This document shows positions 10,877 through 23,600 of a DNA stretch of 64,000 bases, one piece after another. The notes under the pieces were generated by a model. It was given only the letters and a program-made list of their open reading frames with translations, was not told the origin of the DNA and ran no database searches. Position numbers and translations under genes: made by a program. The DNA lies in contig JAJLRJ010000007.1 in NCBI GenBank assembly GCA_024195265.1, forward strand, positions 25,045,434 through 25,109,433, written 5' to 3'. Position 1 is the first letter of the stretch. Every line of letters begins with the position of its first letter. This DNA comes from Dendrophyllia cribrosa (lineage: Eukaryota; Cnidaria; Anthozoa; Scleractinia; Dendrophylliidae).

Positions 10877-11375
10877 TACCTTCAAAAGAAGTATTAATTG
10901 GAATGTTTGCGTTGATTTCAGGTCTTAGAACTTGCATCGCTTTTGCTGCTGGTTTGACTTGGCTTTCTCTCTAAAAAAAATGAAAAAGCATATCTTCATT
11001 AGGCTTCAGCTTAAATCAAATTCGCGTTGAGATGTAAACCCTCCACAATAATATATTTAACCTTAACTTAAACTTATATGCAGTCATACCTTCAAAAGAA
11101 GTGTTTGGAGTATCCGTGACACTCCCATCCCATGTAGAGCCCTCCTTGCCTTTCTCTCTGTTTAAACTTGGGGTTTTTCTGCCTGACAACTTAAGCTTCA
11201 GTTGATTTTCTCGTAGCATAATCTTTTGATGCCCAGGGAAAGTAATTTGCATGGCGTCCAGATCGGTTTCGTTAATTTCTGCAATGACCTCCAAGTCATC
11301 ATATCCATTTTTTGTGAAAACATCCTCCAACATATGTAATTTATTTTCAGTGAACCAGGAATGGATGTCATCCAT
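10877..11375 (-). CDS. SAM-domain protein, 5' exons (11090..11375 and about 10877..10968)
   Basis: ATG at 11375 in good context (GCAATGG). Exon 1 encodes a sterile alpha motif from its second residue: DDIHSWFTENKLHML, FTKNGYDDLEVIAEI, DLDAMQITFPGHQKIML. All five helical blocks and the GH pair are visible. It ends at a GTATGA donor after TSFEG. A second exon-like block at 10877-10968 repeats the exon 1 tail: AGAGAGAAAGCCAAG near its start and ACTTCTTTTGAAG before a GTAAAC donor. Translated in the continuing phase it is open, needs the third AG of AGAGAG as acceptor, and again ends NTSFEG. SAM domains mediate oligomerisation and protein docking. The remaining exons lie downstream and were not recognised. 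Confidence 0.65.
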
Positions 11376-11697
11376 TGCAAAGGTTATTTTACAACAGAGA
11401 AACTGTCAGTTCAAAAAATTAACGGTCTCACGTCAAGATCTAGGTTACCGGTAGGATTAGGTAGAGGGGGGTGGTGTATATGTGTGGGAAATCTATATTG
11501 AATCAACAGACTACATAAAATTCCCTGACCCCCCAAACCACTTCCCCCCTCCTCCTCCTCCAGGCCCCAACACACAGGATACTTGAAAGCACATGGTTGC
11601 CACCTTGTTCTCCCATCCTGTTATCTGGGACTTTGAGGACTTCATGCTTTTGAGCTTATTTGTTGGTACAGGTTAACGTTGGAACTTTAAGTTTATC

Positions 11698-11990
11698 ATG
11701 GCAAGAAATGTCATAAGCGATTTGCATCGTTTGCAAATGGCTATCAGTAATGGTAATAACCGTGCAATCGTTCAGTTGAACGATTTTTATTCCCGTTTAC
11801 TTCCCACCACTTTGGCCCTACTCCATTCATGAGAAGCAAAGTTTAAGCATGTCGATGCGGTGTCAGTTATTCTTCAACCTGATGACATAAGTTCTGAGCT
11901 CCGACCAAGGATAGTTTCTGGAGATGGCAATTTCCTTTTCAATTCAGCATCAGTTCACTTAGTTAGAAGTGTTCGCTTGGCCGTCCCTCT
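11698..11990 (+). pseudogene. OTU-domain relic
   Basis: The frame from ATG 11698 has one internal TGA (11830-11832) and then continues to DDISSELRPRIVSGDGNFLF, followed by NSASVHLV, until a TGA near 11990. The block SGDGN-x-LFNSAS is the catalytic Cys loop of OTU deubiquitinases (normally GDGNCLF). Here the Cys codon reads TTC (Phe), so the enzyme would be dead. There is no downstream His block. The sequence changes abruptly after 11990 into repeat-like DNA. Confidence 0.55.
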
Positions 11991-12225
11991 ATGACTTCTG
12001 ACTACCGCGGAGTTAAACGGGGATTTCTATGTTGATCATCCCCGGTAAACCTTGGACAATTAATGTAGCTATAGTTTGACTCCAACATATAATTGCGGGG
12101 GGTTTTTACAAAAAGCTCAATGGAGCTTGCTTAAGATCTCCTAGCCTTATGTATTCTACCTTACTGTCAATTCTGTGTAATCCGATGTAAAGGATGTAAG
12201 GCAAAAAAATGAAATAAAAAAAAAT
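11991..12225 (+). repeat. Possible retroposon 3' end with A-rich tail
   Basis: Begins abruptly after the OTU relic and ends in GTAAGGCAAAAAAATGAAAT plus an A-rich run to 12225. This is the arrangement expected of a SINE or truncated LINE 3' end. No internal RNA polymerase III promoter could be confirmed. Confidence 0.3.
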
Positions 12226-15200
12226 AAGTAATGATGTATTAAATTGTATTATTGTTAGATAATCGTTGAGTGTGATACAATGCTATGAAACCGTATCCCT
12301 TTTTTACCCTGATCTTTTTTTTGTCATGAAACGGGTGCAATGCAGCTGTTTTGCGAAGTGGCACACTTCTTCACACTTCACGATCACGGCCATAAATTGT
12401 TCTCACGATGTTTAGGTGAGGCTGTGAAAAAAAAAAGGAATTTCATATAACGCATAACGTCTTTTGTGAAAGTGTGTCGGTCAAGCAAAACAGAAAGAAA
12501 ATATTCTGAAAAACGGTTGGTAGAGTCCTAGTTTTTTGTTTCTGTTAATAATGCGGAGTTCGCCTGTGAATCTCCTGGTGAATGAAAAAGAACAGGGTTT
12601 ACAAACATTTAACAAACATTATACACAATTTATGAAAATGTGGTTAAGTTGTCTTAGAAGAAAAGAAGTCAGTATCACCTCTGTTATTAAAGAAGATTAA
12701 AGTCGAATCTACGCAAGTGATCTTTTGCTTGCACCAGCGACGCGATAATTTCCGAAAACGGTCACATCACCTGAAAGCAAAAAATCGCTTGTGTAGCCGC
12801 GGCCGCAAACCAGAAGTCAATTCAATAAAACTTTTACAAGTGTAGCCATTGTTTCAGAGGTTAAAAACAATAGCTATACTTGTAAATTACACTTGTAAGA
12901 GTTTTATTGAATTGACCTGGTTTAGAGTTTACGCGTACAGAACGTTTTGTTGTAATGATCGTTTGTTTCAATTGAAAATAAGTTTTTTACAGTCAACAAT
13001 GCGACTCAAAGATAATCACATTATATCCTTAGTGCAAGAGATGGGTTATTGCGATATTTCAGTTGCAAGAGTTATTTTCGTGAGGGTCTTCCCTCTAGAA
13101 AATAACTGGCAAGTGGTCTTCACTTTTACTTAATATTACCCATACAAATGTACAAAGTTTGATAGCTAGAATATTCCTTGAAGTCAGTTTAAAGTTTACT
13201 GTTTATGCCTGGTAAGCTCGATATCACACGTGCCTACCAAACTTCAAGATTCCCTTTGGGATTGAAGAGACAATTTCGTAAATTAAAAACATTTCCTGGT
13301 TATTTAAATAGCGGACAACTATTCTCTTCCAACCAGGAAGGTCATATAACTGTTTTTCGCCAGATAAATTTGTAGAAAATCAAACATGGCTACTTGTAGA
13401 CTTCACTTTTTGAAGTAGACAATAGTCAATACACCCAAACACCTAAAAAGATAGGCACAAGTTGTTAGGGAAGTCATAAAAGATTGAATTAACAGCGATA
13501 ATTGTTTTGGTTTTGGAAGACGACCCCACAAAGTATAAGCTTTTCTTTTTTATCGTGTTAAATAACGTTCACCTACCTATCCATCAGAGCTGGCATAGTT
13601 TGTTTTTCATGTTGGTAGATGATATTGATAGATTCTGGGTTATTAATAGCCTCGGAACCTCGGGAAAGCTTCTGTGAAGTATTGTAATCGCTAATAATCA
13701 TAATCATAATGTCAGCTTCCGTGAAGTATTGTAATCGCTAATAATCATAATCATAATATCATAATCATTGTTGTCGCGTTTACTTTCTCGAGTTCTTGCT
13801 TCAAATTTTAAAGAATCTTTCAAAGAAATTTCTCGTTAGGTGACCGAGCTAAAAGGGATAAAATAAGGCAAAGCCTTTTTAGAATCGAAGATTTCCCAGA
13901 TTTTGTCATCGGAATCTGGAAATCTTTTTAGAATCGAAGATTTCCCAGATTTTGTCATCGGAATCTGGAAAAATGCTTGTTGAAAAAAGCCGCAAGAAAA
14001 ATTTTCTAGATCGCATCAACAATGTGCGGACCGCCGAGGAAACAGCTATTTGGACCATTTAGCAGTTTTTCTTAGCGGTTAATCAGGTTGAATTATGATG
14101 ACACTCGTAGTTATAATAAATAACATCGTTAAACGTTTCAGTAACGAGTGGTGTGGAGTTTTTGCTTCCGGTAAACTTAAAACTTAAAGAAGGTAAGCCT
14201 ACATTGCGGCTGTTTGGAATTTTAAAATGAAAATTATCTCTTTGACTTGTTCGTGAGTTGCTCCATTTAGGTTTTATGTTTTTAATAAAAATGGCTTTTA
14301 ATAACTTTAAGTAATGTTATTTTAACTGCCATGCATAAACATAACTTTGCATTCTGCTTAGTTGTACACTTGTTCAATTGATGGAGAACAGCCACAGTTA
14401 TGCAATATCTCGCAATATCTCGTATGAAGTGATGGAGAGCAGTTTTATGCGCTAGATCGATTCACCCCATGAATAAAGTTCCACTCTTTGAACCATCAGG
14501 ACCCAATGCAGGGATTAAATTCAAAGTTTTTTTGAGATAATGTTAGCCGTTTTCCGAAAAAACGTTTTCTAATTTACAAAAATTGTAATAATCTGTTCTA
14601 AAATGACCGAATTTAGAATGTTGAGACCACTCCAGATTTCCAAAAAATAGAACAAGCCAAAAGGTAAAAAAAAATTAGTGATTGTGACATTAAGGACATC
14701 TATAACATACCAGCGGAAATAACGCGAAAACGGAAAGATTTCTTCCAGATATATAAGTGATACAATTATCCACTAGATTATTACAATGGCATTCAATTTG
14801 TTCTATACGTGTCAAAACATTCACTGAAGCATGATGCTTCCAGTTGTTTCTCGCGATTAATTTGCCTGTAAAGAGCTGTAAGCCCGGCGCAGCTTTTTCT
14901 CGACAGCTACACTGAGCTTACTTTACCATTTTGTAAACAAGGCCAGACACACCACACCTAGCACTGCTTAATGTACTGGTATTCTGAATTTCACTTTTAC
15001 CGAAAGGCAATCAGCATAAAAAAAAAAGAAAAAACTTATGAGATAATAATACCTTGTCACAACATTTCACCCACGACTGAAAATCCTTAAACAAATACTT
15101 ATGCAAAAATGGAGTTTAAATCAAAACCAACCATTCCTGAAAACTATTTACAAAATGCCACCTATCATATCATACAAGAGATGTAAATCACTTAACGACA

Positions 15201-15733
15201 TGCTCATAAGAGCCAAACTTTAAAAGCTAATATAAATGCATCGCAACCGCAAAACCACATAGCGGAGTTGGTGTAGGCGTGTCATGAACCTCATTTCAAT
15301 CTGAGGGAAACTAAAAAATTGACCGCTAGGACAGGTGTCCTGTTTACCCACTCCACATATTTTCTATATGTGCGCCCATAGCAGACGTGACCGAAAAATG
15401 ACCACGTGATGACTATTTTTCCCGCCATTTTTCACGTCAAAATAAATAAAACAACAGACTGATACTTACGACAAACAAAGACAAATGAAAAAAGGATTAG
15501 TCTGCCATTTGATTTATCTTCATGGTTTTTGCTGTTTATTGTTTACATTTTTCATGTCGCCACCATTTACCCAGGCACCAAGTGCACATTATTACAGAAT
15601 CACTCTCCGACATTAGAGAGGTTAAAATGGGGAATCTTTTCTTATAAAAGGTGACAAGCCTAACAAAAATCCTGCTCGTCGCTAAAACCATTTTAGCCCA
15701 GCTTTAGAATATTCAATAAGTCTACCCCAAGTA
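12226..15733. other. 3.5 kb without recognisable genes; local repeats only
   Basis: A hairpin at 12816-12916: GTCAATTCAATAAAAC is matched in reverse complement with about 30 bp arms. A second overlapping stem forms from CAAGTGTAGCCATTGTTT and AAACAATAGCTATACTTG. Two tandem duplications: 47 bp units at 13667-13713 and 13714-13760, and 49 bp units at 13875-13923 and 13924-13972. The rest is AT-rich with no motif I can support. Confidence 0.5.
12816..12916. repeat. Overlapping double hairpin
   Basis: Outer arms 12816-12846 and 12887-12916 are near-perfect inverted repeats. Inner arms 12837-12854 and 12865-12882 pair with each other as well, so two nested stems share the ACTTGTA block. Confidence 0.55.
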
Positions 15734-16419
15734 CCGTATTTTCCAGTGTTTAAGTCGACCCCTGAAACCACGAAAATTTGCCCCCAAAATCGACCTCGTC
15801 TTATACACCGGCCAAAACTCAAGAGCTGTCGTTTCATAAGGAAATTAGCATAACAATGCATGCAAGTTTGAGGTTATTTTGTGCTTGAAATCCATGACTA
15901 CTACTTCTGAAGAAAACAAATCGCACATCGATCGACAAGACGCTAGAAACGTGGTAACCTCACACTTGCTTAGCACGTGCTTCTGGCTACTTGTTTCCAG
16001 TGTTGTCCGAGCTTAGCTGGGTTACTAAGCATCTAAGATGGTGGCCTGTTCACAGACTCGTTCTATGGCTTCATGCGTTCCTTTTATGGCATTTCTACAT
16101 TGTAAAAAGCCTCAAAATGACCCATAAACATAACGAAAGAAATTTTAGAGCAGGTATCTTGAGAATTTGGATTCATATTTGTCAATTTATTAACTAAGTG
16201 CATTCGTTCGCGTGTTAGTCGATCAATGTGGTTTATTCAGTTTACTTTGAGTTTGGGTCTCGAAGATGCTCTGCAAGAGAGACAAGACTTGTTTTCCTAG
16301 AAATTCGCAAATAATTTTTCTCCTCATACTTGACGCAAAATCATGAAAATCCTAATTTTTAGGCTCAAAAAGTGCGGTCGACTTATACACCGGTTCGACT
16401 TATACACCGGAAAATACGG
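15734..16419. mobile_element. 686 bp TA-flanked DNA transposon relic
   Basis: CCGTATTTTCC at 15734 is matched by GGAAAATACGG ending at 16419, with TA on both sides (15732-15733 and 16420-16421). Just inside both ends are variants of CGACTTATACACCGG, doubled at the right. TA duplication fits Tc1/mariner or pogo-type elements. No transposase frame remains. Confidence 0.55.
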
Positions 16420-16421
16420 TA

Positions 16422-16871
16422 CTTGCCTCATAGACTTGTCTGTCCACCCTAGACGCAATGACAGTGCCAGCACCTACTACCTTTCACTATCAACATTCTT
16501 TTTTTATTAACCTCACATTCTAACGCATTAACAAGATGGCTTTAAGTGCCCTTTGATTTGTATTAGGGTGTATGGAGTCGACTAGCCAATGCCACATGAT
16601 ACACTAGGCAAGACCATATTACAAGCGATGACTTTCATAACGTTATCTGTCACTGCTTGTCATTTCAGTGTATCAATATCATGTGGACTAAATATGCCAC
16701 TTTTCGCCCACTACACAAAAACCAACAATTAAGACATCGAGCAGAACCTAAAAAAGATGACCCCCTTATTTCTTTAATTAAAAAATAACCCCCCTTCCCT
16801 CTAAAATACTCTTGACACCCCTCCCCCCTTCATAAATAATGACCGGTCCCTTAATATTACAAGCGGCAGTA
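16422..16871. other. Spacer
   Basis: No gene or repeat recognised. Confidence 0.4.
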
Positions 16872-17147
16872 TCACCTTCCTACCTTCCTCTTTTTATGCG
16901 CTATCTTGTTGCTAAGTTTCTCTGTTTTCTTCCTAAGTTCTATAACTTCATTTTCCTTCTCAACCTTTTCTCTAACAAGTGCCTGAAGTTTGTCCTCCTT
17001 CATTTTCTTATGCTGTCTTCGATACTGCCCTACATCAAATCGTTTCTTTCTCTTTCGGTGCATGGAACTGTTGTTGTTGTAGAGAGGAATTTCATGGTGA
17101 TTTTCATTGACCCGTGCGTGATGGATCCTTTGACAGTAACACCACAA
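16872..17147 (-). CDS. Basic coiled-coil ORF, unknown
   Basis: A 91-codon frame: after HRKRKKRFDVGQYRRQHKK it becomes a charged heptad helix (VREKVEKENEVIELRKKTEK) and ends in KKRKVGR, a possible nuclear localisation patch. The same strand at 17232-17429 has another open stretch (EIKDLINKVKFQRKHAKPSA) that could be an upstream exon, but no clean splice pair joins them. A longer antisense frame exists and is hydrophobic and motif-free; I treat that one as a shadow. Confidence 0.3.
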   Translation of the reverse strand: MWCYCQRIHHARVNENHHEIPLYNNNSSMHRKRKKRFDVGQYRRQHKKMKEDKLQALVREKVEKENEVIELRKKTEKLSNKIAHKKRKVGR

Positions 17148-17522
17148 AATATAATCAAACCTTGCGGCAAGCCAAAAATATTAAATTCCCCTATGCATAA
17201 TCTAGAATTTTCCCTGACCTGGTCCAAATGTTCAGTCCTGAACTTGAAAACAAAACCTGGTTTTCCCAGACTTTTTGCTGATCATGGCAACCCTGGTTAC
17301 AGCTGGTACCTTAGTGTTAGTTGCCTTTGATGTAGAAGCTGATGGTTTAGCATGCTTCCGTTGAAATTTCACTTTGTTGATCAAGTCTTTTATTTCTTTT
17401 GTACTTCTTGCTGTCAGGGAACATAACAAGAAATTGTATCATTTCATTTCATTCCATGAAAGTACGCCAGTGAAAGTCATAGGTGAAAAAAAGAAGTGGA
17501 ATGTCCTCACCTTTCTCTAATT

Positions 17523-17600
17523 AGTAAACGCAATGACAATGCATGAGTTTGGGGCAAAAAAACAATTTATTGTAAACTACAGGCAGTAAAAATAAAACCC
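17523..17600 (-). repeat. Split direct repeat B, outer copy
   Basis: 78 bp, matching 17763-17840 with about three differences; contains GCATGAGTTTGGGGCAAAAA. On the element's strand this is the distal 3' terminus. Confidence 0.8.
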
Positions 17601-17608
17601 AGGGAGGG

Positions 17609-17758
17609 TAAAACTAGCGAGGAGAGACCGCAACTGAACTTTGAGACGACGCTGAACTCGATATGACCGAGAAGAAACCTGATGCAAGTGCGAAAAGACA
17701 GGAAACACGCGAGTGGGTGTGTCCCTAATTAAGCGTTTTGACAAGGCCAAAACCACCA
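17609..17758 (-). repeat. Split direct repeat A, 3' copy
   Basis: 150 bp, direct orientation match to 27942-28091, including CACGCGAGTGGGTGTGTCCC. It lies between the two B copies, as the split-direct-repeat model requires. Confidence 0.85.
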
Positions 17759-17762
17759 AAAT

Positions 17763-17840
17763 AGTAAACACAATGACAACGCATGAGTTTGGGGCAAAAA
17801 AACAATTTCTTGTAAACTACAGGCAGTAAAAATAAAACCC
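17763..17840 (-). repeat. Split direct repeat B, inner copy
   Basis: 78 bp copy adjacent to the end of the recombinase frame; pairs with 17523-17600. Confidence 0.8.
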
Positions 17841-19800
17841 CAAACCCAAGATGGGTGGTGTGAAAAAAAATGATGAGGAAAAAGAAGACAAAAATAAAAA
17901 ATAAAATGGCTAAATTGGAAAGTGTAGCGGATATGGCATGCAAGATGTCAAGTTTCTTCTTGGTTGATAATTTAAGATAAACTAAATAAGCGTCGCTGTG
18001 CCAGTCGCCCTGTGCCTTAATAAATTCGGTAGGAGCACCGCAGTTAAAAGCAAAAGTTGCGCCGCCTTGACGAAAGCTGCGGGAAGAAAAATTGGACGGG
18101 TTAAGACCTACAGCAGCCACGCACCATTTGAAGAACCGGTTGAAATGCGCAGCAAGTATCGGCCTAATAATAATAATAATAATAATATGCATTTGTATAG
18201 CGCAAATTCTATATACATATTCAAATGCGCCTCACAATCAATCAGACCCACCCCACCCATGAACAAGTAACACTGAGGGTGGTCACAGCCAGGGTTTGTT
18301 ACGTCCTCAGTGGTTCTTTTATGTCCCCATGGGAGACGGGACCGCCATTTCTACGTGTTCATCCGAGCCATGTGAAGGCGCCAGGAAATGCAAAGAAAAC
18401 TATTCTTCGCGAATCGACTTTCCACCTTTGGATTACGAGCAAAAGTGAGGTTGGAATCGTACGGCTAAACCATAGCCAATTCGCCGAATTGTTGTTAAAG
18501 AATGTACAACAGTTGCATCCGGCCGTGAGAATTATGAAACAGTAAACATGCTGGAGATTCAAATATTTCACAAACTGATTTCATGATGGATGCAATAACG
18601 CCATGCGTTTAACAACGAAAGTACAGCATAGCTCCGAGACACTCAACTTAAACGCAGAATAAACTCTGAGGAGTCGAAAAAATTGTAATATGTCATTATT
18701 CTATGGAATCATTGATGAAGAAACACTATCTCGGAAGCCATGCTAACCGCAGACTTGCGCTCACACAAAATCACGGACTGAGAAATGAACTCAGTGATCC
18801 TAGCATTCTGTGACTACTACTGATCTTACAAACTATGCGCTAAAGAAACAATATTGTTATGCCGAGAACTAGCAAACAGCGATGGCATAACTAAATATTC
18901 TCATAGTAAACGGCTCTGGAAAGCGTAAATATCTCCTGTCAGTATCAGAGACTTTCCTAAGATCAAAGAATCAGCAACATTGAGAACAACAGTCCTGTTT
19001 TATCTTAATTTTGATCTATAAAAAGAAAACAATCTCTCAGACACGTACTTGGGGTAACCCTATTCTAAAGCTGGGTTTAAATGCTCTTGCGACAAGCAGG
19101 ATTTGTTCTAGGCCTGTCACCTTTTATAACGATATTTTTATAAATATCTCGCCTCTGACCTTTCGCGACGATTTCCTTACTTTTGGTTACGCGCCACGTG
19201 TAATATAATACCGAAACTCCCGCATGTAAACAAAAACAATGGTGTGGCTGACTAGGGTCCTTTAAGGGCTAACGGGACACAACACAGAATTAGGGATAAA
19301 TGGTAACGGGATTACTAGTACATGCTGTTTGAATTGAATAGTTTTAGTCCTGTACACCCTAAGAATCGCTCCTGAAGCAGTGAAAGAAACATCCTCGCGC
19401 TTAAGAAAATAAGCCTTATCGGACTGAGAGGCGGCCATGGAGTAAGGCACTAAATTAGAAATCCTGAGAAAGGAAAAAAAAGCAACTAGAAAAAGGGCAT
19501 GCATGCAAGCATGCAACAGATTGGACTGATCGAAATGTTGAAATGCATTCAGAAGAATATCAACAGTAACTGGATGAGTGACCCGAACAGAGTCACCCAT
19601 GACCCGACGAAGCGCCCGCTGCGTGAGAAAAGCATCGTGATCACGCATGAAGGAAAAATCCCCTCCTAGTGACTTGTTGATATGGTTAAGGATGTTTGTG
19701 TAATTAATTAAAGACCGATAACAAGATAAAGGTCTCAAAAGAAAAACTAAATATGCTAAATAAGACTGCTTTGAAACCGGAAATGGGATCAAAGCAAAGT
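17841..19800 (-). pseudogene. Tyrosine recombinase of the PAT-type element, interrupted
   Basis: The N-terminal part lies at 19792-19262. It has the core-binding helices and the first catalytic Arg block AFFSFLRISNLVP, then REDVSFTASGAILRVYRTKT and PNSVLCPV. The C-terminal part (about 18164-17900) has SSRSFRQGGATFAF, QGDWHSDAYLVYL and the nucleophile Tyr region. In DIRS recombinases the second box is normally HSFRRGG; here the His is Arg, so a catalytic residue is lost. Between the parts sits an insertion of about 1.1 kb, and some of the middle domain seems to be missing. The upstream junction with RNase H also contains frame changes. The enzyme would have joined a circular cDNA to the chromosome. 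Confidence 0.75.
18165..19262 (-). mobile_element. Insertion ending in an L2-like retroposon 3' tail
   Basis: On the minus strand the insert ends GCGCTATACAAATGCATATT followed by an (ATT)n microsatellite (18165-18187). This resembles the 3' tail of L2/CR1-type LINEs and their SINEs. The insert starts immediately after the recombinase PNSVLCPV block. Only the last few hundred bases look LINE-like. The 18560-19260 part has no recognisable content and may be a second piece. Confidence 0.45.
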
Positions 19801-19989
19801 AATCACAAAATAAAAGATGTGTTCAATTGCGTTCTCATGTTCTTCTTGGTAGACTCTTGAAATGCAAAAGATTGAATCTGGAAAGCGTAGTCCAGCAATG
19901 GTGCAGCACTCTCTGCAAGACAAAATGTTGGTACATTCGTGACCCGAGCTACTCAATTGCGAAAAGAAACATACTATCGGGCACGGAAC

Positions 19990-20241
19990 ACTCTGTAAGG
20001 GAGAGATCTGCTGTAAGCAACTTGAATTGGTAACAATAGTTCCCGGTGTGAAATCTACTGAGAGAATCCGCCAACCAATTGTCACACCCGCAAACTGATC
20101 AGACAATGAGCTGGGTGTTATATAAAGCGAGGAGCAGCCAGAGTTCTCTTAAGCAGCATTGCATGAAAACATTGGATGAGTATTGAGAGTTAATGACTGA
20201 CACACATGCTGCATTATCGGAGAGAAGCTCTACCCCAAGAC
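19990..20241 (-). pseudogene. PAT-type element RNase H, C-terminal part
   Basis: Reads GLGVELLSDNAACVSVINS, then CLRELWLLLALYNTQL, a stop, and DNWLADSLSRFHTGNY. The acidic site SDNAA and the LADSLSR end block are typical of DIRS RNase H. Joining LWPHKLQ on the far side of the LINE (ending at 25266) directly to GLGVE restores the frame exactly. Confidence 0.75.
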
Positions 20242-20620
20242 CTTGAAGTTTTTTTTTTTTAACAATGCAAATTTTATTCAGATATACTAAAATACAGTAA
20301 ATACAGTGTTTTGATTAGAAGTAGACTTACAGAGACATTTGAATATTTACAGAATCATTTGCATAGTTATTTTTAACACAAAGAGTTGTTTACAGTACAC
20401 ACATACTCGCACACGCAAACGCAACTAACATTAAAGAAAAGAAAAGGAAAAAGAAAGGGGGGGGAGGAAGTTTAAATGTCTTAAAAAGGGCATATTTTGA
20501 CAGATCTTTTATTTTTGCTGAATCTATATTTATTAAAGACAAGAGAGGCGCTGTTTGTTCTCAATGCACAGGGGAATGGAATTAGAAAGTGCAAAAAGAG
20601 AATAGTTAGAATTTTTAAAG

Positions 20621-23600
20621 TCAAGATAGAAAAAGGCTACTCGTTGATAGAGGTTCAATTTGATTCTTATACTGTTTTAAATAGCACCAAAAATTCTCAA
20701 TAATTGGGATACGTTCTTTACTTCTACAAAGCCAAATGAAGAATCTAGCAAGTAAGAAGGTAAAGTTAATAAGATGATTTTGTTTGGATGTCTCCGGCCT
20801 CAGACCCAAGGCAATAAGTTTATTCAGGGTGTAATTTTTTGGTAATAAGTTGCGCTGCTGTAGAAAAGGGACAACCTGTGTCCAGAAACATTCTATTTTC
20901 TTACAGGACCAAAAAAGATGAAAGATGTTTTCAGGTTCTTTGCAACAGAAAGTACAGCTTCCCTCATCCTTAAAACCCATTTTAACCAAAATCGTGTTTG
21001 TTACCAAAATTTGATGCAGATATCTGAAATGAAAATCTATCAATTTAGTACCTTTAGTACATTTTATAGCAATCATATAAGCGGCGGGCCAGTTGATATC
21101 ATGAAAATCTTGGAGATCTTTGAACCATTTTTGTTGATTGGGAATTGGTACATTATTCTTCATTTTCATCAATTTTTGATATGCAAGTCTGCTGGGCGTT
21201 TTCGAATTTTGCATAGAGCTTATAGGAGGTTCTACTTCTTCACAGTCAGGTGTTATATCTGGGTTTTGTTTTCTCCAGAGCTCTTTGAGAGCCGAAATTA
21301 TCCCGTAAAAAGTAAGTGAGCAGACTTTGATATTATACTTGTTTTCAAATTCAATTAGCGAGAGAAAAACGTTTGGTTGTTCTTTAACAATTTGATTTAC
21401 ATAGGAAATTCCGGCTTGATACCAGTTTTTTAAAAAAAGCGGTTCGTCCATAATTCTGATCAAAGAGTTATGCCAGAGGGTTTGCTTAAGAAAGGAATCT
21501 GCGGAGTGTATTTGGTATGTGTAGTTCAATTCAGACCATATTTCAATAATTTCTTTAAGAAAGGGGCTAAGTGATTTAGATATCTTTTTCGTGTCTTTTA
21601 TGTTGAGATTGCTCCTAAAGAAATTTGGGCCACCCAATTTATCTAACTCGATATCAAAAAAAAGTTTCCATTTCCCCTTGTTATTACCGTCAAGGTACTT
21701 TTTGATCCAAACAGATTTAAGAGCCTTGTTGAAAGAAGCTATGTCGATCATCTTTAGACCCCCATTGGAGTAATTCCTCAATATAACATTTCTCTTGATT
21801 TTGTCTCCTTTGCCACTCCAAATGAAGTCAAAGAAAAGATCATTTAATTCTTTTATGGTTTGAGGATTTGATTGAAGAGACGACAACAGGTGAATAATTT
21901 GAGAAACAGCCAAACTCTTAAGGACTGTAATTTTCCCGATAAGGCTAAGTCTACGAACCGACCAGCACCCTAAACAGTTCCGAATTTTTTCTATTTTTTC
22001 TGAGAAATTAAGGTTGACTGTAGTCGCTGGATCTATTGATAGCCAAACACCAAGCGCCTTGACTTTTGTGTTTTGCCAGTTAAAATCTTTTTCCGGACAT
22101 AATTGTTCATGTTGACCAGCGCAGGAGCCAATCCATAGAGCTTCGGTTTTCTTGTTATTGAGTCTGAGGCCTGAGACTTTGCTGAAGCTTTCCAAGACCC
22201 CAAGGGCTTTAGAGAGAGACCTTTCCGTACCGTCCATAATGAGAGTTGTGTCATCAGCATATTGACTTATTTTGACCTCGCTATCTTTCACTAAGAGACC
22301 CTTGATATCTGTATTTCTACGGATTGCTTTAGCAAGAAACTCAACTGAAAGAATGAAGAGATACGGAGAAAGAGGGCAGCCTTGCCGGACACCCCTGTAT
22401 ACCGAAAAGAAATTACTTGCCCAGCCATTGTTTATAACGCAGCTTTCTGTTTTATTATAAAAGGTTTTGAACCATTGAACAATTGACGGTCCAAATCCAT
22501 ACAAGAGCAACGATTTTTGCACGAAGGACCATTCTAATGTATCGAATGCTTTCTCGAAATCAAGGAAAAGCAGAAGGCCCGATATGTTGTTAGCCGCATG
22601 TTTTCCCCTATGAAACGTCCTTTAATAAAACCAGTTTGATCGGTGTTTATGAGTTTAGGGATAAGGGTCTTTATGCGATTTGCGATGGCTTTGGCAGCTA
22701 TCTTATAGTCGCAATTTAAGAGCCTTAATGGTCTCCAGTTACGTATGTAATACAGTTCTTCGCTCTTTTTGGGGATAAGTTTTAAAATACCACGTCTTTG
22801 AGAAATCGAAAGCTGTCCAATTTCGAATCCGTAATTAAGAGCATTTAGAAGAGGTTCGGAAATATCGTTCCAGAAAGTGTGATAAAATTCAGAAGGTAGG
22901 CCATCCGTTCCTGGGCTTTTTCCTGATTCCATACATTTTAAAGCGCTATAACATTCAGGTTCAGATAAACAGCCTTCGATGGCTTCGCTTTCGTCATTGC
23001 TTAAGACTGTATCATTCTCTAAGAAAAAAGCGTCTGTATCTAGAGAAATAGGATCGTTTTGTATCTTAGCAGAATAAAGGTCTTTGTAGAAAGCTTCGCA
23101 TTCATAGAGGATTTCTTTAACTGAAGTAGCAAATTCGTTTTCGCGTTTTTTCAAGCGGCTGATTGTTCCTTGTTTAAAATGTCTTTTTTCGAGATTCAAA
23201 AAATATTTAGTGTTTTTTTCACCTTCATTATACCATCTGGTTCTTGAACGAAGGATGGCGCCTTTTGTACGATGCTCAATTATTTTTTCTAGCTCGTTCT
23301 TCAAATTGTCCAGTTTTGTCTGTAGGAGTGATTTTTGTACCTCGCTTATTGCGATGTTCCCGTCTAATTCTCTCTCCAGATCAGCTATTACTTTGTGCAG
23401 CTCATCCTCGCGGGATTTTGTTTTAAAGTTTTTCGCTGCCGCATATGAAATCGTTTTTTATCGAACTTTCATTTTAATCACATCCCAAAGCAAGGCTGGA
23501 TTAACTGAACTATCAGACTTGTATTCATTTTTTGTTTGCTGAATAACTGTTTGAATTTGTTTCAGATATTGATCTTCTGCCAATAGTGAGGTGTTTAACT

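Noticed and set aside
16839..17330. 163-codon plus-strand hydrophobic frame
   Set aside because: Antisense of a charged coiled-coil frame, no start context, no motif.
18165..18187. CRISPR-like or functional short repeat
   Set aside because: It is a simple ATT microsatellite forming the tail of a retroposon.
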